Part shown: piece after piece, positions 1 to 11,370 of the stretch
How the letters are laid out: each line of letters begins with the position of its first letter
How positions within the stretch are numbered: the first letter of the stretch is position 1
From: Anarhynchus alexandrinus
Taxonomy: Eukaryota > Chordata > Aves > Charadriiformes > Charadriidae
Length of the DNA stretch: 64,000 bases
Reading direction: 5' to 3'
NCBI GenBank assembly: GCA_008711295.1
Contig: VUYV01000020.1
Location: forward strand, 3,645,296 to 3,709,295
Program-made: the position numbers and the translations under genes
Notes under the pieces: model-generated
Database searches by the model: none
Seen by the model: the letters and a program-made list of their open reading frames with translations, nothing else
Told to the model about the DNA's origin: nothing

Positions 1-1080
1 TTGATGGAGTAGAATAACATGAGGTATTCTGAAGTGCCTTCTTCACTTTGAATACACTTTGTTCTTATACAGTCCCGTCCTCCTCTTTATTTGACAATCA
101 GAAATTAATTTCACACTTTAATGCTCACTTAGTTCTGTGCTTAGTGTCTCTCTGTGTGAGGAAAAGAAGTAATCAAATAAGAAAAAGGCTCTTTTTAGCT
201 CCCCCTGAGATGGGCCTATTTGTCACCTCCCTGCACTGTGATCTTCTGAGGCAATAAAGGAATAAAACCAGAGACCACTAGTGTGATGATAGGAGTTTAA
301 GGCAGTGTATACGCATCATGCCTACAAATTAGGTCTGTAATCTAGAAATCGGTATTATGTAAATAATAAAAGAGAATTCACTTAATTTTGGTCTTATGCT
401 GTCCACCGTATCACTTCCACTCTTTTCAGCTCAAATTATGGCTTTGCCTTTGCTCTTTAGTGTGCTGACTGGGGATACTGAAGATTATAGAACCACATGT
501 TTAATTGTTTGTCCTTTTTTTGCCTTGAGGACATGGATTCTTTTCAGTGATTTGCATTTGAAATGCCAGTGGCCAAAAAATATCTCTTCCTAACCCAGTG
601 GAGGAAAAACAACAGGAACACAGCTGGCAAATGCTGGGCTTTGGAGCACACAGTGAATAATTCCTGTTACTCTTAGGGCTAGAATCCCTTACAGTAGCCC
701 AAAATATGGCATAAGCCCACAGTAAAATTCTTTCTGGAGAAAGAATGCAGCAGCTGCCTAGCAGCAGAAAGAGAAAACAGGAATATTACATCTGGCATTT
801 TCAAAGTTGGAGAGGGAAAAGATGTTCAGTACTGAATCTGGGAACTACAGTGCACAGGCACGATTGTACTGGGTGAGACCTACATCTTTTGTAAGTCACT
901 ATCCCATCACCAGCAACTGATGCTTGTCAGAAGAGCATCAGTCTGGCTCACTTCTTCCTGGAATACACCCACCCGAATGCCGACAAACTTTGCCTTAAGG
1001 ACTTACTGAGTTGAAGGTTGTGTCTAGACCATGATGGTTAATAGATCCTAAATGACTTAGTTCAATAAATGCGTCTCATT
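1..1080. other. Unique AT-rich non-coding stretch
   Basis: I see no exon, RNA gene or recognisable transposable element here. Short frames are open by chance and lack flanking splice signals that I could find. An AATAAA hexamer occurs near 254 but nothing upstream suggests a transcript end. Confidence 0.5.
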
Positions 1081-1634
1081 GCTTTTTCAACTTTTCTTTG
1101 TCCTCCACAACATCTTGCAGCATGATGTTCTGCAGGTTTATTTTGAGACATGTGAAAAGTTCCTTCTGTTGCTTGTATTAAATCTTGCGTTTGGGTATTT
1201 TATTGGTAGGACCAATTTCTTTCGCTACATAAATTATTGAGTAATTATTCCTTAATTCATCACTTGTGTTATTGTTATGGATTTACTAGTGAAGACATTT
1301 GCAGTTATCTGCATTTGTGGGTCTTAGAGATGACAAGGCCAAATTGTTCTGAGTGNCTGCTTTTTCAACTTTCCTTTGTCCTCCACAACATCTTTCAGCA
1401 TGATGTTCTGCGGGTTTATTTTGAGACATGTGAAAAGTTCCTTCTGTTGCTTGTATTAAATCTTGCGTTTGGGTATTTTATTGGTAGGACCAATTTCTTT
1501 CGCTACATAAATTATTGAGTAATTATTCCTTAATTCATCACTTGTGTTATTGTTATGGATTTACTAGTGAAGACATTTGCAGTTATCTGCATTTGTGGGT
1601 CTTAGAGATGACAAGGCCAAATTGTTCTGAGTGG
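1081..1634. repeat. Direct duplication (2 x ~275 bp) split by a single N
   Basis: The segment 1081-1355 is repeated at about 1358-1634, with one undetermined base at 1356 at the junction. Both copies start in TGCTTTTTCAACTTT-like sequence and end in the same AAATTGTTCTGAGTG. I see only three mismatches, all in the first ~60 bases of the copies; the remainder appears identical. As a consequence two short frames share the same 39-residue N-terminus. A near-identical duplication abutting a one-base gap is what two unmerged contig ends or haplotypes produce, so an assembly artefact is more likely than a real tandem duplication. Confidence 0.85.
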
Positions 1635-4600
1635 CTCCTGAGCATCTCACTAGACAGCAGTGGATGTATGCATTACACAAACACACAGAGACTGGACTTA
1701 GGCTTGGAAGCACTTAACGTTAGGCATTCAGAGAAGATTAGCATGACTCATATCCTCAGGAACAAACAGTGTAGCTTTGATTTTGAATGTCGACTCTTCC
1801 TGCTTCCCTAAAGTTGTTCTGAGCTGGGGCGGAGTTGCTGAGATAGTCATTGAAAATCACCTTACAAAAGTGTTGCAAAGCTGGTGATGCCCTGTCATCT
1901 CAAGGGCAGAATTAGAACTGGGACACAGATGTCTATTCACAATGGAAATCACATACAAACAATGGTTTACACTTACAAGCTATAGGCAGTTACTTCCTCT
2001 ATATTCGCTTCCCCCCTACCATTACAGCCTCAGAACAGATCTGCCCCTTGCCCCGATGTCTCGTTTACAGTCACAAGATACTCTGCAAAAACATTTCGAA
2101 CCTGGAAATTTACAGGTTCAAAAAGGAGACCGGAGTTCTCATTTTGTGGATCCAGATGCCAAATACAGTCAGGGCTGGGCAGATCCCACTCGGTAGTGGA
2201 AGCTATGAGAGGGTATCAGGGATTAATTCAATCCTGAGATGTTTACAAGGGCACTCCTTTACTGTGGGTCAGTGATTTGAGTGCTGACATTTCTGTTATC
2301 ATTCCCCACGTGAACACAAAGCCAGACTTCACTCAGTGTCCCTTGTAATCGTGTTGAAATAAATTAGGAATGGTTGTGTTATGGGATGAGACTGGGGCCA
2401 AAGAGTGTACAACACCTCTTCAGATTGGGCTTTGAGAACTTTGGACAGGATGCCTGGGAATCAGAGCTGTTTGAAATACAACACTTTATCAGGAAGTTTA
2501 TCCCATTTAATAGCAAGAAACACACAATGATAGAAATGTAGAGCCCCGCACTGATGTCAATGCATGCTGTGCCACTTCAGGATGTTGTAAGTCCAGTTTT
2601 CTGGCTGACTGCAAACAGGGTGCTGAATCCCTGTCTTCTGCACACTGTCAACCATAGTGTTTAGATATAGCCTGTTTCTGCTTTGCAAAAATTAATAGGA
2701 CTATGTTAAGTCCATAAGTCCAAAGAAGGATCACTGCTTTGATCCAGGCAAAAAGTCAGTGACTGGGAGGAACTTGCAACAAAAATAGATATTTTCTCCT
2801 CCCCCTCTTCTGCAGAAAAGATACCCCAACAAGCTCTGTAGGACAAGCTTTCCAGTAAGCACTCTCTGTGTGTCCTGCCAGTGCCCTTACTTCTAGATAG
2901 TCAGTGTTACCTGCTAGTTCCTATGAAGACAAAACTCTTATCCTGCTGACTTTTAAATGGCTCTTTCCACTCATGCGCAGTGAGAACTGGGCTCAAGGCC
3001 CCTGTTTTTGCTGACAGTCCCTTATGGGCTTGAAGGCCATTATATCTGCTCTACAGACCGTATGGAGCCACGAAGCTATAAGGACGGGTAAGAATAAACA
3101 GGATAAATTCTGCATAGCTTTGCATGCTTGCAGCGAACACCATTGTATGAACAATCTTTTCCACAGCAGCAGCACATTTCCCAGGGGAAACCTGCAGAGT
3201 GTGAAAGACTTCCCACTCATCCTGTTATCGATGCCCCTGTATTGATTCCTTCATCAGTGCTGCTGCTCTGAGCTACTTCACATGCAGCACAAAGTCAAAT
3301 CATGCTCTTCAGCTATATTTCTTTGACAAAGGAACCTGTTTCAGACTGGAGGATTTAGACACTAACGGAGCAGAAAGAAAGTGAAAAGAAGGAGCTCTGC
3401 TGTTTGTTAAGGCTGGTGCTTATCTCTGTAAGGTAAAACTATTGTCCAAACACTCCCTATACAGACTTAGGTCCTGATTTGCTAATGGCATTATTATGGG
3501 CGCTGAGCGTCCCAGAAAGAGAATAAACCTCTTCCACAAAAGGGACATGATTGAAAATGTCTCTTCAGGAACCATAATGGATAATAAAGTTTGTAACCAC
3601 TAGCCTGTAAGCTGTGAAAACAGCTCTTCTCTCTGACTCAGGGAATGTAAACCAGGCATTATGGTGTTCTAAATTACAGTCAATTCTGTGAGCGTATATA
3701 ATAGCAAGAATGGAGGAGAGTGAACTGTTTCACTGCGGTTGCAGTGATTCCCTTACGCCTTAAAACATTAGACTGAATTCTATATAGATCCCCAGATACC
3801 CATGTTACTGGTTTTAAGGTATCTCAGACATTTTAAGACTCACTAGTTATGCGTCATAGAGGAATAATTCTCCATTAATTGGTGAAGAGTAAATACACAT
3901 ACCCACTTCTTCCAGTTCAAAAACATGAAACTGTCCATTTTTCAGGCCTCGTTTTATTAAGACGGAACAACACAGAAGGTGAGCTTGGGTAAGTTTTCCG
4001 TAGATCACATGTCCCTTCCTAGCACTGCTCCTTAGCCGAACCTAGTTTTCCATTTCTGGGTACATCACTTGTCCTGCTCATGGAGTTTTCAGCCTTATTC
4101 TCAGGTTATGCCTCTCTTTACAGCCCTTTGGCTCAGACCTGGCAATTAAGCAGAGCCCTGCTTGGGCTGCAGAAACCTGCTAATGTGATCTTCAGCCCTC
4201 AGCAGCAATTCCTGGGCCGGGCGAAAGGAGGGCCAGGCAAACCTTTCATTTGCTGTAATAACAAGCTGCAGTCCTGCAGAGGAGCCAGCACTGCGAGTGA
4301 TTCATGGAGCAGCACTAATTGTACTGGCTACTCACTGATAAGTTGTGCTCTTGGTGAGAGATTAGCCCATAAATCACTGTGGGGAGGTAATTTGTTTGAT
4401 GTAATCAGTTAGGTCTTCCCATTTTGGCAGCCTCCCACTTCCTTTCTTTTCCTTTTTTTTAATGAATCTCACCAAAGGGAACAACCACAGTTGCATGTCT
4501 TCTCTCATTGCCTGCTCCAACCCACGCATTTCCTTGTCTCTTGCCCAGCTCCCAGATCTTTCCAGTTCATATCTTCTCATCAAGTGCTAGCTTCCAGTAA

Positions 4601-5020
4601 GTGAGCCCTTTAGTTGCATCTTTCACCCATGGTCTTCAAAGCTATTCACAATTATACAGGGGTTCAGCCTCTAACCCCTTCTGCCTGCCTCATTTTGTAA
4701 GTGGACAAGTTAGTATATACAAGGCTAAGGAAAATATTTGGCCAAACTCAGGCCGCTAGCAACATTTTACACCACAGTCAGTGATGTGCTGGTAACTTGT
4801 ACAGACAGGAGTACTGCACGGCTGCTTTGGGTGCTGATTATCACAGGTCTGTAGCAGAATAAACCTTGCAGTTCTTTATAGGTCACTCCGTAGTTATTTG
4901 CCTACTCATTGTATTTGTTTATATAGTGCCTATAGCCTGGACAATCAAAGCTATTTCATAGATGAGATTTCACAGCAGCAGAAAAAGGGCAAACAAAATT
5001 CCCTTGATGCAGTTTGAGAG
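1635..5020. other. Unique non-coding stretch
   Basis: No recognisable gene, RNA or transposable element. A 110-codon open frame at 4080-4412 (+) has no family resemblance and no acceptor/donor pair that I could support. The sequence is AT-rich with scattered short A and T runs. Confidence 0.45.
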
Positions 5021-5290
5021 CCTCCTCTGAGCCAGGACGGTGCTATTCCTGCGCTCTTTATACAGGGTGGGAGCAGAGACCAAGCGTACCCACGGAAATT
5101 GCAACTTCTCCCAATTTCCTAGTGGCCTGATTGCCTGTGTTCGAGGCCACCACAACCAGACCTGCTCTGCTCTTCTCCTTTGGGTACTACGGGACCGCAT
5201 CCTGGCCAGTGAAGGCACTGCCCTGCCAGATTTACTGGCACCCTCACTGAGAAGCCCGCTCTTGCTGCTCCCTGGCAGATCACGTTATGA
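5021..5290. other. Mildly CpG-enriched patch, open on both strands
   Basis: About nine CpG dinucleotides occur in some 270 bases, more than in the neighbouring kilobases, and there are overlapping open frames on both strands (plus 5040-5312, minus 5119-5331). I do not recognise either translation. It could be a decayed exon, an old GC-rich element or a small regulatory patch. Nothing in the sequence decides between these. Confidence 0.25.
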
Positions 5291-8141
5291 GTCAGTTCCA
5301 ACCCATCATTGAATGGATGCAATAGGGGCAACCTCCCTTAGACCACTGGAGACAGAGAAGAAGTACTAGAGAATTTCTAATGTGGGAAAGATCTGCAGGG
5401 TGAGGAAAAGTCATAGATTATATGGCTTCTGATAAGCTATTTTCAGATTGTTTTATATCTTTCTAGTCTTCACTTGCAAACTTCAAAGAACATCACTTAA
5501 ACCTTGCAAGATCGTGAGCAATGACTCAAAAGGCACAGGCACACATCATCACAGGAGCTCGGCAGAGATCCTGGGGAGCTGGGATCCCTAGAGTTGTGGC
5601 TACAGGAATTCACTGAGCTACCGATAAATGATTTCTTCTGTGTCAAAGTACGAACTGTCCACCTGAAAACCCCTGATTTTCTGCACTTTGACTGGTGCAC
5701 TGTATGACCACAAAGACTTCATCCAGAACTGTCAAAACTTGGGTAATCATGTCGATGCATCTTATATTTTCCTTTTTGTTACTGTTTTAGATGGGAAAAT
5801 GAGCAAACTAACTGAGAGAGTCTGACAAGAGCATTTTTTGCATTATAAAGACTAAGGGAAGTTTTTGTTTTGTTTTATTAGTGGTTTTTAAATGAAAGCC
5901 TCAGTTCTGTGAATAGTTCTGTGAATAATATTGGACCCCCAAAGTCAACCACTGTGTGGTGTACCACTAACTTGCTGTTAAATCAACTCTGGGTTTGCCA
6001 AGCAGCTCACCTTTTCCCTAGGAAAAATATAAGCATTGCCTCCCAACTACATGCATGATAATTTTGCACATAAAATCTCATCTGTGCAAAAAGGGTACTT
6101 ATGGATGTAATAATACCTTTGCACATAAAAATGTGTAGCTAAATATGCACAAAGATTTAATTTAATTAGCTATTTTGTGAGGGTAGTTTCAGTACCAGTT
6201 TACTACTGGTAATCCTTTATGTTATTCTGATATCACACATGACGACAGCACAACTCTCAGTCTATCTATGTTTCTACACAAACACTTATAAATAACAAAT
6301 AGAATTTCAATTCTGTTATTAAAAAATACCAAGCAAATTAAACTATTCATTCCATTAATTAAAGCTAATAATTCACTTAATTAGCATGGCAAAGAGACAG
6401 TATGAGATAAAAATCATTCATACAAATAGAAGCCATATACTTCTAGAGAAACCATTAACACTTAGTAACAAAATGAACAGCAAGGGACCAAAATGAAGTT
6501 TTAAATATAAACTGAAAGATAGATAGAAGGAATACAAAGAAAAAGCATACTGAATGACCTCAGAGTTGTATTCTCATTCCTGAAGCACTCTCATGCCATG
6601 TTCCTGGCCATGTTAAAACCACCTCCAGTGAGAATGAGCTCTCTTCTGTTGACGGGTTGCTGTGAAAGGACTTTTGAAAATTGTCACGAAACATTATTTA
6701 AACAAAACAAACAAAAAAAACCCCAAAAACCCAAGTGAAGAATCCAGCTTCTGCACAGCCTAGTAATGGACAAAGTGAAAAGACACCGTAAAACCAGCTT
6801 GTCTTGATCACATCAGATCCTGGTCCAGAAAAATGTTGGCTGTACTGGGGGCTAAAGCCTAAGTGTCAGGACTGCATTGCTTTCCCTTGGACTTTTCCCC
6901 ACCAACCTTGATTTGAACCTTCCCCAATTTACAGCTGGAGTCCTGGAGCTACCTTGAGCCATGGTTTTTGGAACTTATTACTCCACGACACTGGCAAAGG
7001 GCACGTGTGGGCCTCTATGTGTTGAAAACTTTGGGAGCACATCACTAACTTTGTTTCTAGGGGACCTTTTAGCTTTGATTTGCAATGGCTCACTGCTTCC
7101 AATATATCACAGTAATTAAAAGCTACTACTGCCGATAATACTGGGTACCAAGAGCAAGCTGCATAGATGTGCTTTTTTATCACCTGGTCTGATGATAAAA
7201 GCTCCAGAAAGTACAGAATATAATGTTGACTCTCTGGGAGCTTATATGAATGTAGTTCATGGCCTCAGTATTCCCCCTCAACAAATATTCTTGTTGCACA
7301 GCCAAAACTTAGTTTCATCATTGAGTCAAAGTGTGGAATGCTCTACAGGGTGTGATCTTCTCCTCATTATTTATAAATCTGGGAAAGTCATTCAGAGCAG
7401 CAAGCAGATCCCAACACCAATACATTCAATCCACAGCTCGCTCTTCAGGGAACAGTCAAAAAAGCTTATATCCCACTGGATGTTTCTAAGATACTATCAG
7501 GAAGATTTGATCCTAAAATTCACATCTAAGCTTTAAAAAAATCAAGGAGTTCAAAGCCAAGGAGAATTCCCTTAGGCCGTAGGAATACGGTTCATCTTGT
7601 AATGCGTTCTTGTAACACATGCCCTCTTCACCGTTTAGCACAGAAAGAAAATACAGTGTATTGGTTCAGCAAATATGACTACAAATAGAAGATCCTGTTC
7701 ATGATAGCTTTTTTACTTTTGGAAATGCACAAAGACATCATTGTCTGCCCAGACATGCACTGGAAATTCTGCTCACTATTGACATGCCTTTAATAGTTTG
7801 CAATGAGCAAAACTACCTTGTAAATTGCCTTCCAATCTTATTGAAATAGCCTGATACAAACTGCACCCTAATTGCTAAATTAGGACTGTGTTCTTTGCTG
7901 AGCTAATTTCCTTGCTAAATGGGCACGTGGTGTGGCAGTTAAGGGCTTTTTATCAGGTTATTACAATGAGGGATTATATGGTTTCAATGTAATTGAATTT
8001 TAACGAGGATGACTCTTAAGCAAATACACCTCCATAAATGATGCAGCACTGATACTACGCTGAGAAACTGAAGATGACAACTCAGTGGAGCCAGCTGGAC
8101 CTAGGGGAGTCTTTAAGACTTTAATTAAAAGCATCAAGGAA
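5291..8141. other. Unique AT-rich non-coding stretch with minor repeats
   Basis: A perfect 12-bp tandem pair, AGTTCTGTGAAT twice, lies at 5903-5926. At 6063-6130 the string TTTGCACATAAAA occurs twice, and its first copy can pair with TGTGCAAA at 6083-6090. A 114-codon frame at 7192-7536 (+) is not recognisable. The block 7860-8100 (TAAT-rich, few simple repeats) has the texture of a conserved non-coding element, but conservation cannot be judged from one genome. Confidence 0.4.
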
Positions 8142-8155
8142 TTTTTTTTTTTTTT
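8142..8155. repeat. Poly-T tract (14 nt)
   Basis: Uninterrupted T run in unique sequence. I see no retroposon body on either side for which it could be the tail. Confidence 0.8.
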
Positions 8156-11083
8156 ACATTATTCTTAGCCTCAGAGTCCAATTGATCTGAAGGAGTTTCC
8201 TGCTTTCATTTCGAGTTATCTCAGAATTGATGATTGAGATTCTCTGCTCTGAAAGTCCAGCTTGATTCTCATTCGTTCGTTCTTAGATGCACTTAGTAAC
8301 AAATACAGCAATAAAAGCAATTCACATCCAGCAGTCTTAATGGCATACAGCAGATAAAGAAAAACATGGAATACATGGTGTAAGTCTTGTCCGTGTGTAA
8401 TGAAAGTTAGCTTTCTGCCAGAAAGTGTGGGCTGAATTCTAGGGGTGGGTTTCAGGTGCTAAACCTTTCCTGGAAGAGCAGTGAGTGTTATTTTTGTGCA
8501 CGGTTGTACAAGAGGTCTGACTTCCCCCAAAAATGCAATTTCTTATTGAGGGCTGAGGCAGTAGGAAATTACTGTGTCCATAAGGCTATGGAAGAGAAAA
8601 AAATCTGCCTCAAAGGATGCTCTGATTAAGAATAAAATAGACCTCTCTCAGCTGTGCTGATTACTGAGGAGGGGGAGGAATATACATGTGTTGTTACACA
8701 ACATCTGTGATGGGATGTGAAAAAGATAAGCCAACCCCAGAAATGTACCCTTCACCGCCAGCAAAGTAAACCCTAGAAGGCTGGGTTTACAATAACATTA
8801 CTTAGCCACTCTCTGCTTGTAGTCGAGAGGACTGGTGCAGGGCAAATTAGTGGTATATGACTCATTTCTGAAGAGAAGAAACATGCCTGAAATACTGTGA
8901 AAAAGATAATTTGATAATGCAAATGCAAAGACAGTTTGGGAAGTTCAATAACCCCCAAGATGCAAAGTATCTAATGCATTAGGTGAGGTGTCAATGTTTG
9001 TCAACAGGGATTGCAGCTATTTCCCCTTATGAATATGGAAATAAACCAAGCAAACCTCCGAAAAGAAAATGCCTTGATAAGCTCTACAGCTATTGTGTTT
9101 TAATTGCTGGTAAATGCCAGCTCCAATAATGGCATCTGCTGTGTACCTGTGCAATCATGGTGCACTGGAATGAGCTAATGACTGCAGAGCAGAAGGCTGG
9201 CCTGAAGCCACCGCAGGTGTACACCTTAATGAGGGTCTCATGGGGAGAGAGGTGCACTGAGCAAAAGACTTCTGAGACTGCTGAAGCTGTTGGAGCAGAG
9301 GGGATCAGTGTGGTCCCTTTTTACCCAAAGGAAGATGCACACGCATTAAAGATGTTTGCTTGGCAACTGCCTGCCTCACGTGCACACAGACATAAAACTG
9401 GCTGTGATGCCATGATATGCTCAGATGCCGAAATATGTCTGAGAGCAGTTACCATAATGAGGATATTAGACACTGCTCATTGCATCCTTGAAAAGCAACC
9501 CAGGCCCAGCTCTCAGTGAACCACAGTGAATTCAGCATCAGAGTGCTGATATGGAAGAAAATGTGCTGATGGCAGCTGCTTTTATCTTTACATTTTCCAT
9601 TACTAGACTAAATGCTTGCTGAGAAGAAAGGATTACCCCTGTCCCGCCCCATCCCTAACCATGTGGCTCTGGAGGCTCCTCAAAGGATAGCTATGGAGCA
9701 CAACGATAAGAGAACTCATGGGGAAGAAATAAGGATATGCTCAGAATTGTTCCAGTGGTCTGACTTTCTCAGGTTGACTTCAAACATTAAGACATTTTGA
9801 GGTTTTTCAAAAACCTAGTCATTAAATTAGAGATGATCCCAAATCAGATGGCAGCACCGCTTAGTGGCGAAGACACCAGGAAGCCTGGAGTGGTTCTGGT
9901 GAGTAGTGCACCCTGGGGGAAGTCCTTTCACCTCTCACTGTCCCTCTTTTCTTCCTACTCTACTGTGCAGACACATGCTGAGGTTCAAACTGCCTGCCTG
10001 TTCGACCAAGGTGCAAATGACACTATGTTTCGGGTTAGACAGGAATAAGGGCCTTCTGTTCTCCCAGCATGCTATTTCACATGCCACTTGCTTTAAAGTA
10101 AAAGTATTTCTAAATCTATCCAGACAATCTGTCCTTTTATATTCAGATGGTAAAACCTCCCTTCGTTCTTAGAAGCCTTCTTAGGCTCCATCCCCACTTC
10201 TCCCTTTGCTTCTTATGGTCCTTTGTGGTCCACTGCCTTCCTTGGGTCGTTCTCCCAGCTGTGTTAATCCTCATCCACTCCTAATATTTAATATAGTGAG
10301 TGTTGTATATGTTGGCAGAGCTCTTTCTAGCTGTCTGGGAGGATCAGTTACTTTCGTTCTTAAACTTCCCTGTAGAATTGGACACGTGGGAGCAAGGTAA
10401 ACGTGGTCTGTCTGATCTGCCTTGCAACTGGTTCTGTACAGGTTCCCGGTCTCTGATGACTGCTGACTCCTAAAAACCAACATTGAGCAAATGCATAAGC
10501 AAGAGGCAAAAAAGAACTCGGCATACGGTGCTGAGTATTTCTCTGGAGCAGTGTTTCAGATCTAGACAATGTTTGCAAAAAGCATCATCATCACCATCTG
10601 AGGGCTTTTTGGTGGCGTGAATAGAAACTATATTTTCCAGTGTCTAGAATGTGTAATCTGTAACAAACCTACCATATGGCAGAGTTTGAGCCTGAGACCT
10701 GCACTGTGAGTCACTGCTACCAAACATTGTTTTAGCACAATATCCTTTCTTTTTGCCAGCTGTAGGGTGTTAGTTTCTAGTGACGCAGTGACTAAAGGAG
10801 GACACCATGCTGGCATTTACTCTGATTTGCCACCACCAATTTCATCAGAGAAGCAAAAGATTTAATACGTATCCAGAGACTGAAGTAACCTCTTAACCCT
10901 GAGAGTGCTCTTTCCAAGAGGAGGAACTGACATGTTGATACAAGGCTCTGTGGGAAAAGTTTGTATTTCACTTAGTTTGTTGGTAATCAAACTGATACTC
11001 TAAAAACAGAGGTGCAACAAACAGTTAATAATAACAACACAGCGATGTCCTGCAGAGCCTTTAAGCCTATAAACTCATTCCCC
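8156..11083. other. Unique non-coding stretch
   Basis: Contains a 120-codon open frame at 9157-9519 (+) and several 60-90 codon frames, none resembling a known family. No transposable element was recognised. Confidence 0.4.
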
Positions 11084-11368
11084 GAAGCATACGCACCTCT
11101 CGTCTTCTTTCCTGTTCCGCACAAGTGCCGTCGCATCAAACATGTTGTCTGTATCATGTAGCTGTGGAAATACACTCCCTTCTGTTTTGACAATTCGATT
11201 ACACACACATTTACTCTGGGTGTAATTCTGGAGTCTCGTTCCAGCTCAGTTGCTCGGTTGAACTGCCGTGCTGCGGAGAGGGAGCGGGGGGAGCGGCTGA
11301 ACCGTGCAGCTCTGCGCAGCGCTGCTCTTCTCAGTGAACGCAGTCTGGGGGGTTCTCCTCCATCCTCG
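11084..11368. promoter_or_regulatory. CpG-dense cluster (possible small CpG island)
   Basis: Roughly 18 CpG dinucleotides fall in 285 bases, eleven of them between 11237 and 11368, while the flanking sequence is strongly CpG-depleted. The core (about 11270-11325) is G/C-rich with a run of GGAGCGGGGGGAGCGG. This is the sharpest CpG concentration in the window. In vertebrates such patches mark unmethylated promoters, enhancers or sometimes coding exons. No initiator, TATA box or transcript can be demonstrated, and the cluster overlaps a possible minus-strand exon. Confidence 0.4.
11097..11270 (-). CDS. Possible minus-strand internal exon (unassigned)
   Basis: On the minus strand a long polypyrimidine tract ending CTCCCTCTCCGCAG would place an acceptor just before 11270. 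A GAGAG|GTGCGT sequence could act as a weak donor after 11097, giving 174 nt. One frame is open from the acceptor, through the donor and on to the stop near 10987. A second frame, open only downstream of a TGA near 11250, gives charged, protein-like sequence including GSVFPQLHDTDNMFDATALV just before the donor. I do not recognise either. The strong acceptor plus CpG richness is suggestive; the weak donor and the unresolved frame keep this a hypothesis. It could equally be a regulatory CpG patch without coding function. Confidence 0.2.
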
Positions 11369-11370
11369 TC

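Noticed and set aside
1237..1811. Two frames with an identical N-terminus, apparently a duplicated gene
   Set aside because: Both come from the gap-flanking duplication at 1081-1634; the translation is not recognisable.
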